The notes: a model not told the origin generated them from the letters alone. DNA of 64,000 bases from Kitasatospora sp. MAA19 (GCF_029894125.1 NZ_JARXYZ010000001.1:558001-622000); one strand, 5' to 3'; counted from the stretch's first letter, positions 53,663-62,396 are shown. Numbers and translations: made by a program.

Positions 53663-56011
53663 ATGTCTCTCGTTGACGACGCCCGCTTCGCCATGCCCGC
53701 GAGCGAGTCCGCCGCCGATGTCACCACCGAATCCACCCCCGACGCCGTCGAGGTCGAGCCGACCGACGCCGTCACCGAGACCGTCGAGGTCGAGGACGTC
53801 GACACCGACGCCGAGCTCGACGAGGCCGAGGCCGAGGCCGAGGACGCCGAGCCCACCATCACCTTCGGTGACCTGGGCCTGCACGACGACGTCGTGCGCG
53901 CGCTCGCCAAGCGTGGCGTCACCACCCCGTTCCCGATCCAGGCCGCGACCATCCCGGACGCGCTGGCCGGCAAGGACGTCCTGGGCCGTGGCCGTACCGG
54001 CTCCGGCAAGACCCTCAGCTTCGGCCTGCCGCTGCTGACGCGCCTTGCCGACGGCGAGCGCACCAAGCCCAAGCACCCGCGCGGCCTGATCCTCGTCCCG
54101 ACCCGCGAGCTGGCCATGCAGGTGGCCGACGCCCTGGAGCCGTTCGGCTCGGTGCTCGGCCTCAAGCTGAAGGTCGTCTGCGGCGGCACCTCGATGTCGA
54201 ACCAGATCTACGCGCTGGAGCGCGGCGTCGACATCCTGGTCGCCACCCCCGGCCGTCTGCGCGACCTGCTGAACCGCGGCAGCGCCAAGCTCGCCGACGT
54301 CAAGACCGTCGTGCTCGACGAGGCCGACCAGATGGCCGACATGGGCTTCCTGCCCGAGGTCACCGAGATCCTCGACCAGGTGCCGGCCGGCGGCCAGCGC
54401 CTGCTGTTCTCCGCCACCCTGGAGAACGAGATCGACACCCTGGTCAAGCGCTACCTGAAGAACCCGGTCACCCACGAGGTCGACCCGTCGGCCGGCGCGG
54501 TCACCACCATGACCCACCACATCCTCGTGGTGAAGCCCAAGGACAAGGCGCCGATCACCAACGCGATCGCCGCCCGCAAGGGCCGCACGATCATCTTCGT
54601 CCGCACCCAGATGGGCGCCGACCGCGTCGCCGAGCAGCTCATCGAGGCCGGCGTGAAGGCCGACGCGCTGCACGGCGGCATGACCCAGGGCGCCCGTACC
54701 CGCGTCCTCGGCGACTTCAAGGACGGCTACGTCAACGTCGTCGTCGCCACCGACGTCGCCGCCCGCGGCATCCACGTCGACGGCATCGACCTGGTCCTCA
54801 ACGTGGACCCGGCCGGCGACCACAAGGACTACCTGCACCGCTCCGGCCGCACCGCGCGGGCCGGCCGCTCCGGCGCCGTCGTCACCCTGGTGCTGCCGCA
54901 CCAGCGCCGTGGCGTCTTCCGCCTGATGGAGGACGCGGGCGTCGACGCCTCGCGCCACATCCTCGACCACGCCTTCGACGCCGAGGTCGCCAAGATCACC
55001 GGCGCCCGTTCGCTCACCGAGGTGCAGGCCGAGAGCGCCGCCAACATCGCCGGTGCCGCCGAGCGCGAGCTCGCCGACATGACCCGCCAGCTGGAGCGCG
55101 CGCAGCGCCGCGCCACCGAGCTGCGCGACGAGGCCGACCGCCTCGCCGCCCGGGCCGCGCGCGAGCGGGCCGAGCTGGGCATCGAGGACGAGGCCCCGGC
55201 CGCCGAGGCGGGCGACGAGGACGCTGCGCAGGCTCCGGCCGCCGAGGCGACGGCTCCGGCCGCCGCGCCGCAGGCCGAGGAGCGCACGCCGTCGTACCGC
55301 GAGGCGCGCACCGAGCGCCCGGCGTTCGGCCGGGACCGCGACCGGGACCGTGACGACCGTCGCTCCGGTGGTGGCTTCAACCGTGACCGTGACGACCGTC
55401 GTTCGGGTGGTTTCGACCGTGACCGTGACGACCGCCGTTCCGGTGGTGGCTTCAACCGTGACCGTGACGACCGTCGCTCCGGTGGTTTCGACCGTGACCG
55501 TGACGACCGCCGTTCCGGTGGTGGCTTCAACCGCGACCGTGACGACCGTCGCTCCGGTGGTGGCTTCAACCGCGATGACCGCGGTGGCGACCGTGGCGCC
55601 CGTTCGGGCGGTTTCGACCGTGACCGTGGCGGCTTCAACCGGGACCGTGACGACCGTGGCGGCCGTTCCTTCGGTGACCGTCCGGCCCGTTCCGGTGGCT
55701 TCGACCGTGACCGCGGTGGCTTCAACCGGGACCGTGACGACCGTGGCGGCCGTTCCTTCGGTGACCGTCCGGCCCGTTCCTTCGGTGACCGCCCGTCCTT
55801 CGGCCGGGACCGCGACGAGCGCGGCGGCGGCAGCAGCAGCCGTCCGTTCGCGCGTCGTGACGACCACCGCTCCGGTGGCCGTCCGCAGGCCTCCGGTGGT
55901 GGCTTCAACCGCGATGACCGCGGTGGCGACCGTGGCGCCCGTTCGGGCGGTTTCGACCGCGACCGTGGCGGCTTCAACCGCGACGACCGCAAGCCGCGCT
56001 GGAAGAACTGA
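53663..56011 (+). CDS. DEAD-box RNA helicase with Arg/Asp/Gly repeat tail
   Basis: 782 aa. Acidic N terminus (about 20-70), Q motif FGDLGLHDDVVRALAKRGVTTPFPIQ, motif I GRTGSGKTLSFGLPLL, Ia PTRELAMQVADAL, II VLDEADQMADMGFL, III FSATLENEIDTL, and VI HRSGRTARAGRSG are complete. After a coiled/Glu-rich linker (about 455-530), the C-terminal 220 residues are repeats of FDRDRDDRRSGGGFNR type, an RNA-binding RGG-like tail. Cold-shock or RNA-remodelling role expected. Strong hairpin follows. Confidence 0.93.
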   Translation: MSLVDDARFAMPASESAADVTTESTPDAVEVEPTDAVTETVEVEDVDTDAELDEAEAEAEDAEPTITFGDLGLHDDVVRALAKRGVTTPFPIQAATIPDALAGKDVLGRGRTGSGKTLSFGLPLLTRLADGERTKPKHPRGLILVPTRELAMQVADALEPFGSVLGLKLKVVCGGTSMSNQIYALERGVDILVATPGRLRDLLNRGSAKLADVKTVVLDEADQMADMGFLPEVTEILDQVPAGGQRLLFSATLENEIDTLVKRYLKNPVTHEVDPSAGAVTTMTHHILVVKPKDKAPITNAIAARKGRTIIFVRTQMGADRVAEQLIEAGVKADALHGGMTQGARTRVLGDFKDGYVNVVVATDVAARGIHVDGIDLVLNVDPAGDHKDYLHRSGRTARAGRSGAVVTLVLPHQRRGVFRLMEDAGVDASRHILDHAFDAEVAKITGARSLTEVQAESAANIAGAAERELADMTRQLERAQRRATELRDEADRLAARAARERAELGIEDEAPAAEAGDEDAAQAPAAEATAPAAAPQAEERTPSYREARTERPAFGRDRDRDRDDRRSGGGFNRDRDDRRSGGFDRDRDDRRSGGGFNRDRDDRRSGGFDRDRDDRRSGGGFNRDRDDRRSGGGFNRDDRGGDRGARSGGFDRDRGGFNRDRDDRGGRSFGDRPARSGGFDRDRGGFNRDRDDRGGRSFGDRPARSFGDRPSFGRDRDERGGGSSSRPFARRDDHRSGGRPQASGGGFNRDDRGGDRGARSGGFDRDRGGFNRDDRKPRWKN
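55350..56000 (+). repeat. Coding tandem repeats of the helicase tail
   Basis: Related units coding for (F)NRDRDDRRSGG(G)F and FDRDRGGFNRDRDDRGGRSFGDRPARS recur over about 650 bp, some nearly identical at DNA level (for example GACCGTGACGACCG blocks). Length variation between strains is expected. Confidence 0.9.
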
Positions 56012-56072
56012 CGCCGTACGGCCGGTGGGTGACCACCGGTAGCCGAGCACGGACGACGTAGCCGAGCACACA

Positions 56073-56109
56073 CGAAGGGCCCGCTCCATGGACTGGAGCG
56101 GGCCCTTCG
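56073..56109. terminator. Terminator after DEAD-box helicase
   Basis: CGAAGGGCCCGCTCCA and its exact complement (16 bp) with a 5-base loop, 62 bp after the stop. Confidence 0.93.
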
Positions 56110-56168
56110 CGTTCCCCCGATTCCCCCGAGGTGTTGTTCTGTGGTTGAGAATAACCTGTGGCGCGCCA

Positions 56169-56185
56169 CTACGGAAGTCCCGTAG
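56169..56185. promoter_or_regulatory. Palindrome upstream of PARG gene
   Basis: CTACGG and CCGTAG separated by five bases, next to an AT-richer GGTTGAGAATAACC (about 56141-56154), itself an inverted repeat. Probable promoter/operator. Confidence 0.4.
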
Positions 56186-56195
56186 CGTCCCGGAC

Positions 56196-57026
56196 ATGAG
56201 CAGCAGACTGCATGACGTGGCGCGGGTGAACGAGGAGATCGCCGAGCGGGGGAGCTACCGGGCAGCCGGCGGCGAACTCGTGCCGGTGGGGGAGCAGTTG
56301 GCGGCCGCCAGGGCCGGTACGGTGTCGTACGCGCCGAAGGCGCTGGACGCGCTGCTGCGGGCCGGGGACCCGGGGCCCGGGCCGCGCGGGCCGGTGGAGG
56401 TGACGGCCGAGGGGAGCATCGAGGCCGCCCGGCGCCTGGTCGAGGACGGGGCCGGCCCGGTCGGGGTGCTCAACTTCGCCTCCGCGCGCAACCCCGGCGG
56501 CGGCTACCTGCGCGGGGCCCGCGCCCAGGAGGAGGACCTGTGCCGCAGCGCGCTGCTGTACACCTGCCTGCTGGAGGCGCCGGACTACTACGAGGCGCAT
56601 CGCGCCTCCACCGACCTCCGGTACAGCCACCGGGTGATCGTCTCGCCCGACGTGCCGGTGGTCCGCGGCCGGGGCGGTGACCTGCTGGCGCGGCCGTACC
56701 CGGTCACCTTCCTGACCTCGCCCGCGCCCAACGCCGGTCAGCTGGAACGGCGTTCGGCCGACGTGGACGTCCGGGGCGTGCTCGCCGAGCGGGCCGTCCG
56801 GGTGCTCGCGGCGGCGGCCCGGCACGAGGTGCGCGCGCTGGTGCTCGGGGCCTGGGGCTGCGGGGTGTTCCGCAACGACCCCGGCCAGGTCGCCGAGGCC
56901 TTCGAGGGCGCGCTGGCCCGGTACGGGGCGGCCTTCGAGCGGGTGGTGTTCGCGGTGTGGGACCGCTCACCGGTCTCGGCGAACCGGGCCGCGTTCGAGG
57001 CGCGGTTCGGCGCGGCGGTGCGGTGA
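56196..57026 (+). CDS. Bacterial-type poly(ADP-ribose) glycohydrolase (TIGR02452/DUF2263)
   Basis: 276 aa. Macrodomain-related PARG with signature NPGGGYLRGARAQEEDLCRSALLYTCL (Gly-rich loop and catalytic Glu-Glu pair, about residues 100-126), TFLTSPAPNAGQ, and VLGAWGCGVFRNDPGQVAEAF. Expected to remove poly- or mono-ADP-ribose from proteins or nucleotides. Standalone; no ADP-ribosyltransferase nearby. A CTACGG/CCGTAG palindrome lies about 20 bp before the ATG. Confidence 0.9.
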   Translation: MSSRLHDVARVNEEIAERGSYRAAGGELVPVGEQLAAARAGTVSYAPKALDALLRAGDPGPGPRGPVEVTAEGSIEAARRLVEDGAGPVGVLNFASARNPGGGYLRGARAQEEDLCRSALLYTCLLEAPDYYEAHRASTDLRYSHRVIVSPDVPVVRGRGGDLLARPYPVTFLTSPAPNAGQLERRSADVDVRGVLAERAVRVLAAAARHEVRALVLGAWGCGVFRNDPGQVAEAFEGALARYGAAFERVVFAVWDRSPVSANRAAFEARFGAAVR

Positions 57027-57027
57027 G

Positions 57028-57139
57028 ATCGGCTCGGGCCGGTGGGTGAGGCCGGCGAGGCCTGCTCGGGCCGGTGAGTGAGGCCGGTGAGGTCGGCTCG
57101 GGCCGGTGGGTGAGGCCGCGGCGGGTGAGGCCGGCGAGC
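57028..57139. repeat. Three 32-33-bp direct repeats
   Basis: Units resembling TCGGCTCGGGCCGGTGGGTG followed by AGGCCGGCGAGG recur three times right after the PARG stop, the third slightly extended. Non-coding. Confidence 0.8.
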
Positions 57140-57163
57140 GGTCCGTCGGAGGGCCTGTGCCGG

Positions 57164-57499
57164 TTACCGCTTGCGGGCGGCCAGCGCCGTCGCGGCCGTC
57201 GAGGCCGCCGCGACCACACCGGTGACGGCGAAGACCGACGGCCAGGCGCCGATCCTCTTCGCCAGCGGGTGCGAGCCGCCGAACGCCGCCACGTACAGGC
57301 CGGTCAGCGCCGCCGCGGTGGCCGCGCCCGAGCTGCGGTGCCACTGCGCGGCCGCCCCGGCACCGGCCACCGCCAGCACCGCGCCGCCCAGTTCGCGCCG
57401 GCCGCTCCAGCGCGCGACGCCGTAACCGCCGACCAGACCGCTCGCCGCGGTCAGCGCGGCGGGCGCGGCGGCCGAGAGCACGTTCGGGACCTTCGCCAT
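57164..57499 (-). CDS. Small four-helix membrane protein
   Basis: 111 aa. Four hydrophobic segments (LSAAAPAALTAASGLVGGYG, ELGGAVLAVAGAGAAAQ, AATAAALTGLYVAAFGG, VFAVTGVVAAASTAATAL), short loops, basic C terminus. ATG at 57499 with TGGAG 8 nt upstream. Common actinobacterial protein with no known function. Confidence 0.7.
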   Translation of the reverse strand: MAKVPNVLSAAAPAALTAASGLVGGYGVARWSGRRELGGAVLAVAGAGAAAQWHRSSGAATAAALTGLYVAAFGGSHPLAKRIGAWPSVFAVTGVVAAASTAATALAARKR

Positions 57500-57608
57500 C
57501 GTCGACTCCACTCGTAGAGGTTGTCTCTCGATTTCCTGTTCCGGTCTCCGACCCTAACCCGGCCGTCCGGCGCGGCCGACCGGGCCGCTACCGCCGGCAG
57601 GCAGGCCG

Positions 57609-58703
57609 CTACCGGAACGCCTGCTCCGCGCTCTGCGCCGGCGCCGTACGGGCCAGCCGCTGCGCGGCCTCCGCCGGGGTCAGCACCCGCTCCAGCCGCA
57701 GGTCGCCCGGGATCTCCTGGATGAACCGCCCGGCCGACCAACTGCGCTCGTACGGCAGCGGGTCCAGCACCAGGGTGCGGACGCCGTCCACCACCGGGAT
57801 GTCGCCGGGCGTCCCCTCGTTCCACAGCCACGACCCGTCCGGGGCGACCAGGTTGAACGCGCCGGTCGCGATCACCCGGCGGCCGTCCAGGACGGCGGTG
57901 CGGGCCAGCGCCACCACCTCCGGGTCCGGCCGGGTGCCCGGCAGGTGGCCGCCGCCGATCAGCACGTCGGCGAGCAGGGTGTGCAGTTGGAAGGTGTCGC
58001 CCAGCCCGTCCATGCGCAGCAGGTAACCGGTGCCGGTGGGGCGGTCCAGCACCAGCAGTGGCTCGTCGTCGAGCATCAGCGCCAGCGACGCCAGGCCCTT
58101 GAAGTCGTGCTGCCCGCCCTCGTACCGGCCGAACAGCTCCAGCAGCACGTCCGTCACGCCCGAGGCGCGCGCCTCGCCGCGCACCGGCGCGTGCGCGTAC
58201 ACCGCCCAGGCGGCCCGCTGCCACAGGTGCAGCGTCCACCAGGCGACCACGGCCAGGTGCGCGTGCCAGGCGTCCAGGCGCGCCGGATCCGCGATCCGGT
58301 CGTGCGCCTCGACCGGATCATCCCCCTCCGGGTCGGGCAGCGGGCCGCCGCCGGTCTCCGCCCACCGCTGCACCAGGTGCTGCGCGCCGGTCAGCGCCCC
58401 GCGCAGGCCTGCCAGCACCGGGCCCGCGCAGGCGGCCGGGTCGGCGCCGTTCTCCACGCAGGCGCCCACGACCATCGCCAGGTGCGCCCGGGGGAACGGC
58501 GGGGCGTCCGGCAGCAGCGCGGCCAGCCGGGGGCCGGCCGCCGCCACCTCGGCCGGAGCGGCCGACCCGAACAGCCCGCCCACCAGGCCCAGCGCGGGGC
58601 CGAAGCGCTCGTCCTCCCCGGCGACGGCCACCGCCTCCAACGCGGCCACCGCCTCCAGGAGGGTGGGCTGCTGACGGTGCGGCGGAACGTGGTCGGAAGA
58701 CAT
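57609..58703 (-). CDS. Conserved hypothetical protein
   Basis: 364 aa, not recognised. The N-terminal half is Ala/Gly/Pro-rich helical (LLEAVAALEAVAVAGEDERFGPALGLVGGLFG, AHLAMVVGACVENGADPAAC), the C-terminal half looks beta-rich and more ordered (LLVLDRPTGTGYLLRMDGLGDTFQLHTLLADVLIGGG, FNLVAPDGSWLWNEGT). No signal peptide or membrane helices. Seems Streptomyces-specific. ATG at 58703; an alternative ATG lies 4 codons upstream. Confidence 0.65.
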   Translation of the reverse strand: MSSDHVPPHRQQPTLLEAVAALEAVAVAGEDERFGPALGLVGGLFGSAAPAEVAAAGPRLAALLPDAPPFPRAHLAMVVGACVENGADPAACAGPVLAGLRGALTGAQHLVQRWAETGGGPLPDPEGDDPVEAHDRIADPARLDAWHAHLAVVAWWTLHLWQRAAWAVYAHAPVRGEARASGVTDVLLELFGRYEGGQHDFKGLASLALMLDDEPLLVLDRPTGTGYLLRMDGLGDTFQLHTLLADVLIGGGHLPGTRPDPEVVALARTAVLDGRRVIATGAFNLVAPDGSWLWNEGTPGDIPVVDGVRTLVLDPLPYERSWSAGRFIQEIPGDLRLERVLTPAEAAQRLARTAPAQSAEQAFR

Positions 58704-58852
58704 TCGCCGCAGCATAGGCGGGGGGCACGGGCGGGGTCGGCACCGGGTACCGCGTCGGCGGCGCCCCCCCCGCACCCTCGCCCCCCGCGCCGCCGTCCCC
58801 GCCGCCGCTTTCGGCCACGAGGCCTGTCGGTCCCCGGTGGCAGACTTCGACC

Positions 58853-59302
58853 GTGACTGACACCGCGATCACCGACGGCCGCTACCTGATCCGCAACGTC
58901 GGCAGCTGCCTGCTGCTCGAAGTCGCCGACGGCAGCCGGCGCAGCGGCGCCCGCGTCCGCCAGGGCGCGGACGACGGCTCCGACGCCCAGCTCTGGCAGC
59001 TCACCGCCGTCCACCCGGGCGGCGCCCTCTGCCACCTGGAGAACGTCGCCAGCGGCAAGCGCCTCGACGTCGCGGGCGCCTCGCCCGACAACGGCGTCCC
59101 CATCCAGCAGTGGTCCGCCAACGCCTTCGGCGCCCAGGAGTGGCTGCTCGAAGCCCACGTGGACGACCCGGGCACCTACACCATCACCAGCTTCATCAGC
59201 GGCAAGCCCCTCACCGCCGCCGCACCGCCCGACCGCGCCGTCCACCAGTGGGAGGACACCGACTCCCCCACCCAGTGGTGGCGCTTCGAGCGCCGGGGAT
59301 AG
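58853..59302 (+). CDS. RICIN-type beta-trefoil lectin-like protein
   Basis: 149 aa, a single beta-trefoil (RYLIRNVGSCLLLEVADGS, DAQLWQLTAVHPGG, CHLENVASGKRLDVAGASPDNG, IQQWSANAFGAQEWLLEA, QWWRFERRG) with QxW-type motifs. No signal peptide, so it probably acts inside the cell or is released otherwise. GTG start at 58853. Ligand unknown. Confidence 0.85.
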   Translation: MTDTAITDGRYLIRNVGSCLLLEVADGSRRSGARVRQGADDGSDAQLWQLTAVHPGGALCHLENVASGKRLDVAGASPDNGVPIQQWSANAFGAQEWLLEAHVDDPGTYTITSFISGKPLTAAAPPDRAVHQWEDTDSPTQWWRFERRG

Positions 59303-59341
59303 GGGGCCGGGCAGGTCCGGGCAGGTCAGGTCAGGGCCGGG

Positions 59342-60037
59342 TCAGGCGGACAGGTTGGCGTGCAGGGCGGTCAGTTCTTCCTCCGTGACGCCGTGCGCCC
59401 GGAGGTAGGCGGGGATGGAGGAGTGCCGGGCGCGGATCCAGCCGAGGGCGGAGGCGAGCAGTTCGGCGCCGACGGGACGGGAGATGCGCTCGGTGCCGGT
59501 CTCGTCGAGGTACGGGGTGGGGCCCTGGTCGAGGCCGAGGCCGACGTTGGAGCGCAGGAAGTCGGCGGTGACGTCCGTCTCCGAGGCGCCGAGCAGGGCC
59601 TGCAGGACGGCGATGGTCAGGCCGGTGCGGTCCTTGCCGACGGCGCAGTGCACGACGGTGGGCAGCCCGCCGGGGGCGGCGAGACGGCGGACGACGGCGG
59701 CGAGCGAGGGGCCGGCGTGCTCGGCCATGAAGGGGTAGAGGGCGGCCTGGTCCTCGGGCCAGGGCTGGTCGACGTCCTCGCGGTTGGCGGGCAGCGTCGG
59801 CAGGTTCAGGGACTCCAGGTCGAGGCCGTGCCGCAGGTCGGGCCAGGCCTCCAGCTCGACCGGGCTGCGCAGGTCGAGGACGGTGCGCAGACCGAGGTCC
59901 TTGAGGCGCCGGGCGCCCTCCTCGGTGAGGGTGTGGAAGGAACCGGAGCGGTAGAGCACGCCCCGCCGCAGGGCGCCGATCCCGCCCGCGTCACGGAAGT
60001 TGCGCACACCGGGGATGTCGATGAAGGCGTCGGTCAT
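59342..60037 (-). CDS. Tyrosine/serine protein phosphatase (DSP/PtpB type)
   Basis: 231 aa. P-loop HCAVGKDRTGLT (C-x5-R) with the preceding GLPTVV strand, and the typical N terminus IPGVRNFRDAGGIGALRRGVLYRSGSFHTLTEEGARRL plus TVLDLRSPVELEAWPD. Cytoplasmic, similar to mycobacterial PtpB-like and atypical dual-specificity enzymes that may also act on phosphoinositides. ATG at 60037. Confidence 0.9.
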   Translation of the reverse strand: MTDAFIDIPGVRNFRDAGGIGALRRGVLYRSGSFHTLTEEGARRLKDLGLRTVLDLRSPVELEAWPDLRHGLDLESLNLPTLPANREDVDQPWPEDQAALYPFMAEHAGPSLAAVVRRLAAPGGLPTVVHCAVGKDRTGLTIAVLQALLGASETDVTADFLRSNVGLGLDQGPTPYLDETGTERISRPVGAELLASALGWIRARHSSIPAYLRAHGVTEEELTALHANLSA

Positions 60038-60189
60038 GGCCCCACCGTACGGGCGGGGAGCGGGCCGGCGGAAGGAAACCGGAGGGAGCCTTTCAGCGTC
60101 CGCCGGACGCCGATCCGGAGCCGGCTCGCATCGGCGCCGGATCAGCGCCGGGCGCCCGGGGTACCCGCTCCGGGCGCCCGGAACCCGCC

Positions 60190-60951
60190 TCAGCGTCCGC
60201 CGGAGACGTCCAGGAACGCGTTGGTCGTGTACGAGGCGGCCGGGGAGAGCAGGAAGAGGATCGCCTCGGCGACCTCCTCCGGCCGTCCGCCGCGCTGCAT
60301 CGGCAGCCCGGGGGCGACCCGGTCGACCCGGCCGGGCTCGCCGCCGAGGGCGTGGATGTCGGTGTGGATCAGGCCGGGGCGGACGGCGTTGACCCGGATG
60401 CCCTCGGCGGCGACCTCCAGGGCGAGGCCGCGGGTCATCGAGTCGACGGCGCCCTTGGCGGCCGCGTAGTCGACGTACTCGTTGGGCGAGCCGAGCCGGG
60501 AGGCGGCCGAGGAGACGTTGACGATGGCGCCGCCGCGGCCGCCGTGCCGGGTGGACATCCGGCGGACGGCCTGGGCCGCGCACAGGAACGGGCCGGTGAT
60601 GTTGGCGGCCCAGATCCGGTTCAGCCGGTCCTCGTCGATGTCCTCCAGCCGGCACTGCTTCTCCAGCGTGCCGGCGTTGTTCACCAGGCCGGTGAGCAGC
60701 CCGAGTTCGGCGTCCACGGTGGTGAACAGCCGCTCCACCTCGGCGGTGCGGGTGACATCGGCCCGGACGGCGAGCGCGGTGCCGCCCTCGGCCCGGATCG
60801 CGTCCACCACGGCGGTGGCCGAGGCCTCGTCCGCACGGTAGTTGACGCAGACCCGGTAGCCGCGGCGGGCGGCCAGCAGGGCGGTGGCGGCGCCGATGCC
60901 GCGGCCGGCGCCGGTGACGAGGAGGACCTCGTCGGAGTTGGTGGTCGACAT
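60190..60951 (-). CDS. SDR-family oxidoreductase
   Basis: 253 aa. NAD(P) motif VTGAGRGIGAATALLAAR, NNAG in LVNNAGTLEKQ, catalytic Ser in VNVSSAASRLG and the YxxxK pair in YVDYAAAKGAVDSMTRG. Classical SDR, often annotated as glucose 1-dehydrogenase/3-oxoacyl reductase-like. Substrate unknown. ATG at 60951. Confidence 0.92.
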   Translation of the reverse strand: MSTTNSDEVLLVTGAGRGIGAATALLAARRGYRVCVNYRADEASATAVVDAIRAEGGTALAVRADVTRTAEVERLFTTVDAELGLLTGLVNNAGTLEKQCRLEDIDEDRLNRIWAANITGPFLCAAQAVRRMSTRHGGRGGAIVNVSSAASRLGSPNEYVDYAAAKGAVDSMTRGLALEVAAEGIRVNAVRPGLIHTDIHALGGEPGRVDRVAPGLPMQRGGRPEEVAEAILFLLSPAASYTTNAFLDVSGGR

Positions 60952-61081
60952 GGCCGGTACGCTACCCGGCGCTCCGGCCGGGCAGCGTCCGGAGCGGAAA
61001 TCGTTCGCCCGGCGCGGCCCGGACCGGCGAGGATGCGGTACCGGCGCCGCCACCGCCCGCCCGGCCGAGAGGAGTCCGACG

Positions 61082-61861
61082 ATGTCCGCCGCACCCGCCG
61101 CAGCTGCTGCACCCGCCGCGCCCGGCACCGTGCCCGGCACCGTGCTGCTCGCCGGCGTTGTCGGCTCCACCGCGTACGGCTTCGCCCACGCCGGCTCCGA
61201 CATCGACCGGCTCGGCCTGTACGCCGCCCCCACCGAGGAGTTGCACGGCCTGCACCGACCGGCCGAGTCGCACGTCACCACCGGGCCCGACGTCACCCTG
61301 CACGAGGCCGCCAAGTGGTGCCGCCTGGCGCTGTCCTGCAACCCGACCGCCTCCGAACTCGTCTGGCTGCCGGACGACCTGTACGAGATCCGCACCCCGC
61401 TCGGTGGTGAACTGGTCGAGATCCGCTCGAGTTTCCTCAGCGCGCCGGCCGTCCGGAAGGCCTATCTCGGTTACGCAGAGCAGCAGTTCCGCAAACTGCT
61501 GACCCGCGACACCACCGACCCGGCCACCCGCCGCCGGGCCGCCAAGCACGCCCGGCACCTGGTCCGGCTGGTCGAACAGGCCGTCCGTCTGCACGAGACG
61601 GGCCGCAACCTGGTCCGCCTCCCCGACCCCGAACACGTCCGCGACCTGGGCGAACGCATCGCCGACCGCCCCGCCGTCGCCGAATCCCTGCTCGCCGACG
61701 CCGCCGACCGCCTCGCCCGCCCCGGCGTCCTCCCGGCCGCCCCCGACCCGCGCCCCGTCGAATCCTGGCTCCGCCGCGTCCGCGCCGCCCACTACACCCC
61801 GTTCCCCACCCCCGGCGCGCCCTCGCAATCCACTGGCGGAGCCCTGGGCCCCACCGGGTAG
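61082..61861 (+). CDS. Predicted nucleotidyltransferase (Pol-beta fold)
   Basis: 259 aa. Nucleotidyltransferase core VLLAGVVGSTAYGFAHAGSDIDRLGLYAAP with the GS...SDxD metal motif, followed by a helical C-terminal domain (KLLTRDTTDPATRRRAAKHARHLVRLVEQAV). Family COG3541; function unknown, probably transfers nucleotides to proteins or small molecules. GAGAGGAG precedes ATG 61082. 37 bp before tRNA-Lys. Confidence 0.85.
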   Translation: MSAAPAAAAAPAAPGTVPGTVLLAGVVGSTAYGFAHAGSDIDRLGLYAAPTEELHGLHRPAESHVTTGPDVTLHEAAKWCRLALSCNPTASELVWLPDDLYEIRTPLGGELVEIRSSFLSAPAVRKAYLGYAEQQFRKLLTRDTTDPATRRRAAKHARHLVRLVEQAVRLHETGRNLVRLPDPEHVRDLGERIADRPAVAESLLADAADRLARPGVLPAAPDPRPVESWLRRVRAAHYTPFPTPGAPSQSTGGALGPTG

Positions 61862-61898
61862 GATCACGATGGCCCTCCCCGACCGGGACCGGGGCCGC

Positions 61899-61971
61899 GG
61901 GCCACTAGCTCAATTGGCAGAGCTGCGGACTTTTAATCCGTAGGTTCAGGGTTCGAGCCCCTGGTGGCCCA
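61899..61971 (+). tRNA. tRNA-Lys (TTT)
   Basis: Acceptor GGGCCAC/GTGGCCC, anticodon loop CTTTTAA giving TTT, T arm AGGGTTCGAGCCCCT, discriminator A; followed by encoded CCA (61972-61974). The only tRNA here with encoded CCA. Confidence 0.96.
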
Positions 61972-61979
61972 CCACACCG

Positions 61980-62012
61980 AAGGCCAGGTCAGACCTCCTC
62001 TGACCTGGCCTT
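61980..62012 (+). terminator. Terminator after tRNA-Lys
   Basis: AAGGCCAGGTCAGA and its exact complement (14 bp) around CCTCC, followed by a T run (TTTTCC). Confidence 0.95.
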
Positions 62013-62356
62013 TTCCGTGTCCGGCGGGCAGCTGACCGCGCCGGTGGGTTTCGTCCCCCGCGCCTGGCCGCGATCGCGGCTCCTGAGCGAGCGGCCCCTG
62101 AGCGAGCGGCCCGAGCGGCCGTCGCGGTACGGGCCGTCGCACGACCGGGGGAGTCCCCGGGGCTGATCGGACGCCGTCGGGAGCTTGCCGACGCGCTCGC
62201 CGAGCGGCTCGGGCTCCCCTCCAACGGCACGGAGCCGAGTGCGGCCCGGCGGCCCCGGAATGGACGAACTCGACTGAAGTCGACCGGAGTCGGCGCCGGT
62301 CCTTCGGGTGGCCGAAGGATCCCGGTTTCCGCCGGACGGGTTGTGAACGAGAGTGA
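62013..62356. other. Intergenic region downstream of tRNA-Lys
   Basis: No complete gene. One plus-strand frame (62120-62260) reads GLIGRRRELADALAERLGLPS, which resembles a helix of a TetR-type C-terminal domain but has no start, no helix-turn-helix and no partner; two direct copies of CTGAGCGAGCGGCCC occur near 62090-62110. Possibly the trace of a deleted gene next to a tRNA. Confidence 0.35.
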
Positions 62357-62396
62357 CAGCGGCACCCCGGCTGTTCGTGCTGCCGGGGTGCCGCTG
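62357..62396. terminator. Hairpin terminator before desaturase
   Basis: CAGCGGCACCCCGG and its exact complement (14 bp) around a 12-base loop, followed on the plus strand by GGTTTT. It lies about 54 bp beyond the desaturase stop on the minus strand. Confidence 0.88.

Noticed and set aside
55350..56000. CRISPR-like repeated structure
   Set aside because: Repeats are in frame, lack unique spacers of constant length and code for the helicase tail.
53534..56197. 887-aa minus-strand open frame with Val/Thr repeats
   Set aside because: Complete shadow of the DEAD-box helicase, whose motifs are intact on the plus strand.
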